A stretch of 9,481 bases of DNA, from assembly GCA_025457985.1 (NCBI GenBank), contig JALOTI010000041.1, positions 1-9,481 on the forward strand, read 5' to 3'. Below the pieces are notes generated by a model. The model saw only the letters and a list, made by a program, of their open reading frames with translations, was not told where the DNA came from and did no database searches. A program made the position numbers and the translations under genes. This document shows, piece by piece, positions 1-6,165 of the stretch (the stretch's first letter is position 1; the number at the start of each line of letters is the position of its first letter). The DNA comes from Leptospira sp. (GTDB lineage: Bacteria > Spirochaetota > Leptospiria > Leptospirales > Leptospiraceae).

Positions 1-126
1 AGATATACTTAATGTTTTAGAGGCATGAGATTCAAAAATATCCCTATCTACAGATTTGTGACTCTCGGAGCATTCTAAGAGAATTAAAAACAGAAAGGCG
101 GAATGTATAATTTTAAATTTCAACAT
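1..126 (-). CDS. Probable lipoprotein, N-terminal part only (runs off the window)
   Basis: An open frame begins at an ATG (bases 124-126) and stays open for 42 codons to the window edge, so the C-terminus is missing. The start reads MLKFKIIHSAFLFLILLECS: two lysines, then a hydrophobic stretch at about residues 6-17, then Cys19. This is the layout of a signal peptide cut by lipoprotein signal peptidase, with Cys19 as the lipid-bearing residue. Glu at the position just before the Cys is unusual even for the loose spirochaete lipobox, so lipidation is uncertain. The visible mature part is polar and rich in Ser, His and Lys, and I recognise no family. The start lies 21 bases after the stop of the alpha/beta hydrolase gene on the same strand, so co-transcription is likely. 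No strong Shine-Dalgarno is visible (a GAAG lies about 11 bases upstream). The gene could instead encode a protein with an uncleaved membrane anchor. Confidence 0.6.
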   Translation of the reverse strand, partial: MLKFKIIHSAFLFLILLECSESHKSVDRDIFESHASKTLSIS

Positions 127-147
127 ATCAAGCTTCGTTTCATTTTT

Positions 148-969
148 TTAAATGATCGTATCCAAGACTGATTTTAACAATTCGATGTACTTGTTTTGGT
201 GGGTAAAGTGGATGTAATGTCCTCCGCCCTCGATCACAAAGGTCTGGTGGTCTTTAAACAAATCTCGGATCAATGGAGAATCAGTTTCCTTTATGTATTC
301 CGAACTTCCACCAAGCAAAAAAGTTGTTTTTGTGGAAGATGGTTTTAAATCTAAAAACAAATTCTCAAAAAGTTTTCTTCCCTTTCCAATCAATTCTACA
401 TTCAATTTCCATCTGTAACTTCCGTCATCTGAACGATCTAGATTCATTTGTAAGAATTGCCGTATGAACGGATCAGGCACATATTCTTGCATCTTTGCAT
501 CAATTTCCTGTCTAGACGTATAAGAATCCAATGGAAAGGACATCGACGCAATTTCATTTTCGTAAATAAAAGGGTAATCTCTTGGTGCTATGTCTTGGAT
601 GATTAGATGTTTTAATTTGCCTGGTCTAGTTAGATCAAAATACATGGAAACCAAACCACCCATGGAGTGACCCAGTAGAATCACATTTTTTAAATTATGT
701 TCGGCAATAAATCCATCCAAGTCATCTGCCATCGACTCAATAGAATGAACACTTGCGTGTGGTGAATCTCCATGGTTTCTTAAGTCTAAGGAGTATACAT
801 TTCCATAGTTTGATAGAAACTTAGATATGGTAACCCAGTTTTTGGATGAACCAAAAAGTCCATGTAAGATGATAAATTGAAATTCAAAATTTTGAGATTC
901 AGAATTCGAGTGATCATGACCTTCTCGAAAGTCGGTTTTTTGATAAAACTTATAAGCTAGTTTAACCAT
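148..969 (-). CDS. Alpha/beta hydrolase, YbfF/ABHD11-like esterase
   Basis: The 273-residue protein has the alpha/beta hydrolase fold and resembles the YbfF/ABHD11 group of small esterases acting on acyl esters or thioesters; the real substrate is unknown. An HGLFGSSKNW oxyanion-loop motif is at residues 36-45, an LDLRNHGDS segment at 61-69, and the nucleophile elbow GHSMGG at 100-105 makes Ser102 the catalytic serine. A QDIAPRDY segment at 125-132 places Asp126 where the YbfF family is reported to have its acid, and GGGHYIHF at 248-255 gives the catalytic His251. Residues about 135-200 form the helical cap. No signal peptide is seen, so it is probably cytoplasmic. The N-terminus holds a short polar stretch (about 15-28) not expected in compact family members. 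The ATG has no recognisable Shine-Dalgarno, and the upstream gene ends 37 bases before it, so translation may depend on the operon context. Confidence 0.85.
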   Translation of the reverse strand: MVKLAYKFYQKTDFREGHDHSNSESQNFEFQFIILHGLFGSSKNWVTISKFLSNYGNVYSLDLRNHGDSPHASVHSIESMADDLDGFIAEHNLKNVILLGHSMGGLVSMYFDLTRPGKLKHLIIQDIAPRDYPFIYENEIASMSFPLDSYTSRQEIDAKMQEYVPDPFIRQFLQMNLDRSDDGSYRWKLNVELIGKGRKLFENLFLDLKPSSTKTTFLLGGSSEYIKETDSPLIRDLFKDHQTFVIEGGGHYIHFTHQNKYIELLKSVLDTII

Positions 970-1006
970 TGCGAGATGATACTAACAAAATCATTGTGGG
1001 TCTAGC

Positions 1007-2029
1007 CTATTTTAGACATTCCGTTTTTAATATTTGAAGGTGTGGTAAAATTTTTTTCCTTTCGTTGGAACCATATTCGCTTACGTAACGAAACATCATA
1101 TTGATTTCTGACTTTATTGAATCAGGAACTGGCGGATAGCAGGCGATAGACTCTTGGTCTTTTGTTATGGAATTAAATGTATTGAGAATATCTTTTAGGT
1201 ATATTTTCACATAATTTCCTGTCGGGAAAAGATAAATATATCTCATTTTCCCTTTTCTCAGTTCTTCCAATCGACATTTCAGATCAGATTTACATTCAAA
1301 AACAGGCAGGGACTCAATGGCTAAAAAACCCGCATAGTCGGAGTATTTTGTTTTCGGATACGACTCAATTAGCTTCCAAAAATAATTTGAATCAAGATAA
1401 TACTTTCCCGATCCATAATCAAACAGAAGTTTTGTTTGATGGCGTTTCAAAAAACTAAGTAATTCTTCATTATCATCCGGCTTTAAGTTAAGTTCATTTA
1501 TCTGCTCAAGAGTTTTTTTGAGCGCAAAACCAGCCTTAGCACGAAGATAAATAAAATCGTCTCCAGTAAATTCACCTGCAACAGAATAGGAGAACAAAAT
1601 ATCAGTTATCTCCATTTTTTGTTTATAATCTACGGACTTGGAATTTAATTTTTTTTCTGATTCAAAAACTAGTGTTTGGAGAAATTTATTTTTTGGTACA
1701 AAAATCAAATGCTTTCTCAAAAGAAAACCGGACAAACCATCCTGCAATACAACAGGAATCCAATCTGGATTCGGTGCTTCGAGAGAGTTTTCATCAAAGC
1801 GAACTTTCTCCCCAAAATTTAGTTTTCTTAAAACATCACTGCTACGATCGGCAAACAGATGTAGTTTTAATCCAAACTCAGGGATAACAATTGAATTTGT
1901 TCGATCGTTTTTAAGAATCTCAGACGGCCTTGGAGCAGTCGAAACTTGCTTTAAATTCTGTGCAGAAACAGGAGAAGAAATAAAAATAAAGCTGATCCAT
2001 AATACATGTGTACTACAGAAAAGCTTCAT
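1007..2029 (-). CDS. Exported protein of unknown function with SH3-like segment
   Basis: The 340-residue protein belongs to no family I can name. Residues 1-23 form a Sec signal peptide: one early lysine, a hydrophobic core at about 8-19, and a V-S-A cleavage site before Gln24. The protein is therefore probably periplasmic or exported. Residues about 47-112 have the spacing of a bacterial SH3 domain: a strand, a loop with LFADRSSDVLRKL, then FGEKVRF, a D-W-I-P-V segment and GLSGFLLRKHLIF, the usual 'G-x-x-G-(F/Y)-(V/L)' ending of SH3b repeats. The rest is mainly charged and probably helical. It includes four cysteines at 246, 252, 297 and 338 that could form disulfides. It starts 3 bases after the aminotransferase stop, with only a distant GAGG upstream, so it is probably translated by coupling. 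Bacterial SH3 domains often bind cell wall or other proteins, but no function can be assigned here. Confidence 0.8.
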   Translation of the reverse strand: MKLFCSTHVLWISFIFISSPVSAQNLKQVSTAPRPSEILKNDRTNSIVIPEFGLKLHLFADRSSDVLRKLNFGEKVRFDENSLEAPNPDWIPVVLQDGLSGFLLRKHLIFVPKNKFLQTLVFESEKKLNSKSVDYKQKMEITDILFSYSVAGEFTGDDFIYLRAKAGFALKKTLEQINELNLKPDDNEELLSFLKRHQTKLLFDYGSGKYYLDSNYFWKLIESYPKTKYSDYAGFLAIESLPVFECKSDLKCRLEELRKGKMRYIYLFPTGNYVKIYLKDILNTFNSITKDQESIACYPPVPDSIKSEINMMFRYVSEYGSNERKKILPHLQILKTECLK

Positions 2030-2032
2030 ATT

Positions 2033-3250
2033 CTATTTACTTAGATCCTCTACCATTTGTTTGATGCGAGAAACACCCTTCTTTATATCAGCTTCCCCTA
2101 GGGCATACGACAATCGAATCGCCTGATCGTCCCCAAATGCAATACCCGGTACGCAAGCGACATTATACTTTTCAAGAAGCAGATCGCAAAAGAGTTTTGA
2201 TTTAGAATTCTCTTTCTTCTCATCTATCAACTTTTGGAACCCAGGCAATTTATAAACTTCTGTTAGATAAGGAAATGCATAAAAAGCACCTTCGGGCATT
2301 CTACATTCGATTCCTGGAATCTCTCTGAGAAGCCCAACAATTAACTTGCGCCGTTCATCAAAAGCCTTTAACATATCCGCTACTGGCTTCTGGTCTCCCG
2401 TAAGTGCCGCCTCTGCAGCAGCCTGCGAAATAGAGGAAGGGTTACTGGTTGACTGACCCTGCATCGTATCCATATTCTTCACGATTTCAGGATGGCCCGC
2501 ACCGTATCCGATCCGCCAACCAGTCATAGAATAAGCCTTTGAAACTCCATTGACGATGAAAGTTTTTTCTTTCATCTTTTCGGAAATCATTGCTGGGTTT
2601 ACAAATTCCAAATTATCATAGATAATCTTTTCATAGATATCATCAGAGACAGTTATAATATCTTCATTCTCTAATATAGAGACAAGACCCTCTACGTCCT
2701 TTCTTGTGTAAGCAGCTCCAGTAGGATTTGAAGGAGAATTAAAGATAAATACCTTTGTCTTCTTTGTAATTGCAGACTTTAACTCTTCCGGAGTAATTTT
2801 AAAACCATTTTTGATACTTGTCTCGATAATTATTGGTGTTCCTTCTGCGAGTCTTACAATATCCGCATAACTTACCCAATACGGTGCCGGTATGATCACC
2901 TCGTCACCAGGATTTAAAGTAGCAAGAAAGAAATTATAGAGAACTTGTTTCCCACCAGTTCCAACGATGATTTGATTTTTATCATACTTCAAACCATTAT
3001 CCTTTTGGAATTTTTGAATAATTGCTTCCTTGAGGCTTGGCGTTCCACTAACAGGTGTATATTTAGTCTTTCCCGCATCCATTGCCTTTTTTGCAGCTTC
3101 CTTGATATGGGAAGGAGTGTCAAAGTCAGGTTCACCGGCCCCAAAGCCAACAACATCCAAACCACTTGCCTTTAGTTGGTTTGCTTTGGCAGTGATCGCA
3201 AGTGTGGGAGATGGCTCAACTACATCGAGTCGTTTCGCAACAAGTTTCAT
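2033..3250 (-). CDS. aspC: Aspartate aminotransferase, class I-beta (PLP-dependent)
   Basis: The 405-residue cytoplasmic enzyme transfers the amino group between aspartate and 2-oxoglutarate using pyridoxal phosphate. The fold-type I signatures are all present: FGAGEPDFDTP (36-46) near the N-terminus, PAPYW (121-125) with the aromatic that stacks on the cofactor, SNPTG (174-178), VSDDIYE (201-207) with Asp203 for the pyridine nitrogen, GVSKAYSMTGWRIGY (235-249) with Schiff-base Lys238, and RLSYA (379-383) with Arg379 for the substrate carboxylate. The overall pattern matches the Thermus-type class I-beta enzymes, including the GGKQ segment (99-102) whose lysine is linked to recognition of the acidic side chain in that group. 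Some class I-beta enzymes also use prephenate, and this cannot be excluded. Length is normal, with a slightly long stretch at about 330-352. The gene starts 8 bases after the xpb stop, and its AGAGGA ribosome binding site includes that stop codon. Confidence 0.92.
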   Translation of the reverse strand: MKLVAKRLDVVEPSPTLAITAKANQLKASGLDVVGFGAGEPDFDTPSHIKEAAKKAMDAGKTKYTPVSGTPSLKEAIIQKFQKDNGLKYDKNQIIVGTGGKQVLYNFFLATLNPGDEVIIPAPYWVSYADIVRLAEGTPIIIETSIKNGFKITPEELKSAITKKTKVFIFNSPSNPTGAAYTRKDVEGLVSILENEDIITVSDDIYEKIIYDNLEFVNPAMISEKMKEKTFIVNGVSKAYSMTGWRIGYGAGHPEIVKNMDTMQGQSTSNPSSISQAAAEAALTGDQKPVADMLKAFDERRKLIVGLLREIPGIECRMPEGAFYAFPYLTEVYKLPGFQKLIDEKKENSKSKLFCDLLLEKYNVACVPGIAFGDDQAIRLSYALGEADIKKGVSRIKQMVEDLSK

Positions 3251-3254
3251 TTTT

Positions 3255-3260
3255 TCCTCT
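3255..3260 (-). promoter_or_regulatory. Ribosome binding site of the aminotransferase gene, overlapping the xpb stop
   Basis: On the minus strand the sequence reads TAGAGGAAAAAATG. The AGAGGA Shine-Dalgarno overlaps the xpb stop codon TAG (3259-3261) and lies 4 bases before the ATG. This supports the chosen start at 3250 and translational coupling of the two genes. Confidence 0.7.
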
Positions 3261-4959
3261 ATTTTGTAACTGCTTCTTCTTGGTTAATCGATTCTTTGAA
3301 TTGGTCCAAGGTATAGATTTCGTATTCATAACCTTGTTCTGTTAGGAACAACTGTCTGTTTTGACCAAATCGTTCTTCATTTGTATCTCTAGAGATTAAT
3401 GAATAAAAGATCGCAGTATTGTCTTGTGATTTTGGACGTAAGATTCGTCCAAGACGCTGTGCCTCTTCTTGTCTAGATCCAAATGTTCCAGAAACCTGAA
3501 TGGCAATGTTCGCATCCGGTAAATCAATAGAAAAGTTTGCAACCTTTGATACAACCAATTGTTTGATCTGTCCCGACCGAAATGCTTGGTACAACTCTTG
3601 CCTCTCTGGCAGAGGTGTTTTACCGGTAATCAGCGGAATTTTGAATGTTTGAGATATTTCTTCCAACTGGTTGATATACTGACCAATCACTAAAATGTTG
3701 TTAGTTGAATGTTTTTTTAAGATATAATCGATAGCTCTGAGTTTTTCCGGATTTTCTGAAGCCAATCGGAACTTTTCTCGATCATCAGCTACCGAATATC
3801 TCATTCGAAGATCATCTTCCATTGGAACACGTATCTCAACACAATTTGCTTCCGCAATCCAAGATTTGGCTTCGAGTTCCTTCCAAGGTACATCATACTT
3901 TTTAGGACCAATTAAAGAGAATACATCTTCTTCTAAACCATCTTCTCGAACAAGAGTTGCGGTAAGACCCAATCTACGTTTTGCCTGAAGTTCGGATGTC
4001 ATTCTAAATACTGGAGCTGGTAACAAATGCACCTCGTCATAGACTATCAATCCCCAGTTATTTGCACTGAAGATATGAAAGTGAGTAAAGTCGCCGCCCT
4101 TCTTTTTCCTATGTGTTAAGATGTTGTAAGTGGCAATGGTGATTGGTTTGATTTCTTTCATTTCACCAGAGTATTCACCAATATCAGATTCTGGAATATC
4201 AGTCTTATCTAATATTTCATTTCTCCACTGTCGGATCGAAAGAGTATTTGTTACAAGGATCAGTGTTTCTGCGCCTACAATTTGCATAACACCCATACCA
4301 ACGATTGTTTTGCCAGCACCACAAGGTAGGACAACTACACCCGAGCCACCCTCATTTCTTCCGCCTGCATGGAAAGCTTCAACGGAAGCTCTCTGATAAT
4401 CTCGCATTCCAAATTTGATGCCACCTTTTGTCGTTGGGCGAAGGTTGAAGGGATATTTATTTCCTTCATCATATCCAGCAAGATCTTCAACTGGAAAACC
4501 AATTTTGATTAGAGCCTGTTTGATATGACCGCGGTATTCTTTTTTAATTCGAATTTTGTCACCTTCCATACCATCAACGAACGGCTGTACGGCGCGGTTA
4601 TTTGCGATTTCAGTAATAAATCCTTTTTCATTGGAAATAATGTAGAGTTCGCCAGTTTCTTCTTTGACTAATTTTACTTTCCCGTATCTTGAGATCTGCT
4701 CTCTGATCTCATTAATTACGTTTTTGGGAACCGAATATCTCGCAAAATTGGTAAGACCTTCCACAATTTCGTCTGCCGTCATCTTGATGGATGCCGCGTT
4801 CCAAAGGGAAAGTGGAGAAATCCGATAGGTATGCATATATTCAGGGCTTTTTTCTAATTCTGCAAACTTAGAAACCAAATCGCGACAAGCCTCAAATACT
4901 GGATAGTCGACCTCTAAAAGCATTGTTTTATCACTTTGAACCGTGAGTGGTTTGGCCAT
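3259..4959 (-). CDS. xpb: XPB-type DNA repair helicase (superfamily 2)
   Basis: The 566-residue protein is a bacterial homologue of XPB/Rad25, an ATP-driven 3'-to-5' DNA helicase or translocase that in eukaryotes acts in TFIIH and nucleotide excision repair. Residues 1-120 form the bacterial/archaeal N-terminal region, opening with a PLTVQSDKTMLLEVD segment also typical of mycobacterial XPB. Helicase domain 1 follows: MRDYQRASVEAF (185-196), Walker A GAGKT (214-218), DEVH (308-311) and LTATLVRED (332-340), which contains the XPB-specific Arg-Glu-Asp 'RED' motif (338-340). Helicase domain 2 spans about 400-530, with ILVIGQY, a GKTPLPER segment and motif VI QRLGRILRPK (501-510). All key residues are intact. 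The start at 4959 was preferred over an in-frame TTG at 5013: the ATG has a GAGGGGG site 6 bases upstream and matches the family N-terminus, whereas the TTG has none. No Bax1-like nuclease partner is visible. The actual role in this bacterium is unproven. Confidence 0.92.
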   Translation of the reverse strand: MAKPLTVQSDKTMLLEVDYPVFEACRDLVSKFAELEKSPEYMHTYRISPLSLWNAASIKMTADEIVEGLTNFARYSVPKNVINEIREQISRYGKVKLVKEETGELYIISNEKGFITEIANNRAVQPFVDGMEGDKIRIKKEYRGHIKQALIKIGFPVEDLAGYDEGNKYPFNLRPTTKGGIKFGMRDYQRASVEAFHAGGRNEGGSGVVVLPCGAGKTIVGMGVMQIVGAETLILVTNTLSIRQWRNEILDKTDIPESDIGEYSGEMKEIKPITIATYNILTHRKKKGGDFTHFHIFSANNWGLIVYDEVHLLPAPVFRMTSELQAKRRLGLTATLVREDGLEEDVFSLIGPKKYDVPWKELEAKSWIAEANCVEIRVPMEDDLRMRYSVADDREKFRLASENPEKLRAIDYILKKHSTNNILVIGQYINQLEEISQTFKIPLITGKTPLPERQELYQAFRSGQIKQLVVSKVANFSIDLPDANIAIQVSGTFGSRQEEAQRLGRILRPKSQDNTAIFYSLISRDTNEERFGQNRQLFLTEQGYEYEIYTLDQFKESINQEEAVTK

Positions 4960-4965
4960 GGTATT

Positions 4966-4972
4966 CCCCCTC
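4966..4972 (-). promoter_or_regulatory. Ribosome binding site that sets the xpb start
   Basis: On the minus strand GAGGGGG is followed by six bases (AATACC) and the ATG at 4957-4959. It is one of the strongest Shine-Dalgarno sequences in the window and decides in favour of this start over the TTG 54 bases further upstream. Confidence 0.75.
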
Positions 4973-5029
4973 AATTTATCCAGGCTGGAAAGCGAAACTG
5001 CCCTGTCAACCAATTTGATTTTAAAGGAT

Positions 5030-5046
5030 TTTTGAACAAAATTTGT
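5030..5046. repeat. Overlapping palindromes, possible operator upstream of xpb
   Basis: TTTTG-AA-CAAAA (5030-5041) is an inverted repeat with a two-base centre. It overlaps ACAAA-A-TTTGT (5036-5046), an inverted repeat with a one-base centre. They lie about 70-90 bases upstream of the xpb ATG, where a repressor or activator site could sit. The half-sites resemble the TTTG/CAAA halves described for a leptospiral LexA box, but the reported spacing of five bases is not met. AT-rich sequence makes short palindromes common, so this is tentative. Confidence 0.25.
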
Positions 5047-5125
5047 AGTAAAAATGCATCGGTTTTATCAAAATCTAATAAATTAACGGCTGATTGGATA
5101 GAAATACAGTCTAACGCCAGTTAAG

Positions 5126-5154
5126 AGCACTTTAATGATTTAAAAGATTGTGCT
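5126..5154. repeat. Weak inverted repeat after dusA
   Basis: AGCAC (5126-5130) pairs with GTGCT (5150-5154), and an inner CTTT/AAAG match can extend the stem with a bulge. It starts 8 bases beyond the dusA stop in the direction of transcription, which is the right place for a terminator. On the minus strand, however, no run of T follows the stem, so a classical intrinsic terminator is not supported. It might be a weak RNA 3'-end structure. Confidence 0.25.
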
Positions 5155-5161
5155 TGACATT

Positions 5162-6151
5162 TTAAAATAAGATAGGGTCGGCTGAAATTTTTAAAAAATC
5201 TTTGAGTATCGTCTTTGACTTATCTAAATCAAACATAAACGAAGTTAAAAATTTTCGATATTGTCCAGCACCCTTTACTCCATGATACAATCCAAAACAA
5301 TGTCTCAGAATATGATGAGGTTTTGTTCCCAAACTTAACTCTCTTTCATAGTATGGTTGGAGTTTTTCGATTACCTCTTCTCTTGTAACAGACTGTTCGT
5401 TTTCACCAAAAAAATCACAATCCACTTTCTGAAAAAGGAATGGATTTTCGTATGCAGCCCTACCGATCATTACTCCATCAACAAACTGAAGATGTTCTTT
5501 CATTTCGCCAATGGACTTAATTTGTCCATTGATTGAGATGGGCAGACTTGGGAAATCGGATTTAAGTTTATATACGTCATTGTATCTAATCGGTGGCACC
5601 GTTCGATTTTCCTTTGGTGATAAACCTTCTAAAATCGCAATACGTGCGTGAACAGAAATACCATCCACTCCAGCCTTCTGAATAAGATCTACAAAATTGA
5701 CTAAATCTTCATAACTTTCTTTGCCATTGACACCTATACGATGTTTGACGGTAACAGGAATTTTTACCTTGGCTTTACAAGCCGCGACCATCTCGGCTAC
5801 CAAGTGTGGTTCCTTCATCAAACATGCTCCAAAACTTCCACTTTGGACTCGATCGGAGGGACAACCAACATTGAGATTTATCTCAGAGTAGCCATACTCT
5901 TCACCAATTTTTGCACATTCCGCAAGATCTCTTGGCGAATCACCACCTAACTGAAGACTCAATGGAAGTTCTTCCACTGAAAATTGAAGGTATCTATGAT
6001 TGGATGTACTTTTCAGGATTGCTCCTGTTGTAACCATCTCAGTGTACAAAAGGGACTTCTTTGTAATGAGACGAATAAAAAAACGAAAATGGCGGTCGGT
6101 CCAATCCATCATAGGGGCAACTGAAACCCTAAAGGATGGGACTTTTTCCAT
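5162..6151 (-). CDS. dusA: tRNA-dihydrouridine(20/20a) synthase DusA
   Basis: The 329-residue flavoenzyme reduces uridine 20 and/or 20a in the tRNA D-loop to dihydrouridine, using FMN and NADPH. The TIM-barrel start VAPMMDWTDRHFR (11-23) binds FMN. LQLGGDSP (67-74) and the signature NLNVGCPSDRVQSGSFGACL (92-111) follow, with catalytic Cys97. KHRIG is at 136-140. HARIAILEGLSPKENR (168-183) is the segment that marks DusA rather than DusB or DusC, and DGVMIGRAAYENP (225-237) closes the phosphate-binding end of the barrel. The C-terminal helical domain (about 255-325) contacts tRNA. Length is almost equal to E. coli DusA. The gene starts 12 bases after flhA, and a perfect AAGGAG ribosome binding site shares bases with the flhA stop, so it is probably co-transcribed with the flagellar genes. 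Confidence 0.95.
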   Translation of the reverse strand: MEKVPSFRVSVAPMMDWTDRHFRFFIRLITKKSLLYTEMVTTGAILKSTSNHRYLQFSVEELPLSLQLGGDSPRDLAECAKIGEEYGYSEINLNVGCPSDRVQSGSFGACLMKEPHLVAEMVAACKAKVKIPVTVKHRIGVNGKESYEDLVNFVDLIQKAGVDGISVHARIAILEGLSPKENRTVPPIRYNDVYKLKSDFPSLPISINGQIKSIGEMKEHLQFVDGVMIGRAAYENPFLFQKVDCDFFGENEQSVTREEVIEKLQPYYERELSLGTKPHHILRHCFGLYHGVKGAGQYRKFLTSFMFDLDKSKTILKDFLKISADPILF

Positions 6152-6159
6152 AATTCGTT

Positions 6160-6165
6160 CTCCTT
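6160..6165 (-). promoter_or_regulatory. Ribosome binding site of dusA, overlapping the flhA stop
   Basis: On the minus strand the sequence reads TAAGGAGAACGAATTATG. AAGGAG overlaps the flhA stop TAA (6164-6166) and sits 8 bases before the dusA ATG, close to an ideal site. This fixes the dusA start and suggests coupled translation. Confidence 0.75.

Larger units (their letters stand above)
4960..5161 (-). other. Intergenic region between dusA and xpb, probable xpb leader and promoter region
   Basis: This 202-base AT-rich stretch is the only sizeable non-coding gap inside the window and probably holds the promoter for the xpb block. On the minus strand there is a TTGACA (5004-5009) that looks like a -35 box, but the hexamer 17 bases downstream (AGCCTG) is a poor -10, and the better GATAAA (4975-4980) is 23 bases away, so no promoter is called. 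Two overlapping short palindromes lie at 5030-5046, and a weak inverted repeat at 5126-5154. No convincing open reading frame was found: the plus-strand frame across it begins inside xpb and has no family character. Confidence 0.5.

Noticed and set aside
4130..4396. Plus-strand open frame of 88 codons inside xpb
   Set aside because: It lies wholly opposite conserved helicase motifs including Walker A, has no family character and no ribosome binding site, so it is a shadow frame. The same holds for the other plus-strand frames inside flhA, flhB, dusA, the aminotransferase and the exported protein.
4975..5009. TTGACA...GATAAA as a sigma-70 promoter for xpb
   Set aside because: The TTGACA is perfect, but the spacer to GATAAA is 23 bases and the hexamer at 17 bases (AGCCTG) does not resemble a -10 box. 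GATAAA also lies almost on the ribosome binding site.
5084..5118. Possible direct repeat TAACGGC...TAACGCC in the dusA-xpb gap
   Set aside because: Only the first five bases and a few scattered later ones match. This is within chance for a sequence of this composition.
4936..5124. Plus-strand 62-codon frame crossing the xpb start and its leader
   Set aside because: It begins inside the xpb coding sequence, has no Shine-Dalgarno or family resemblance, and would run against every other gene in the window.
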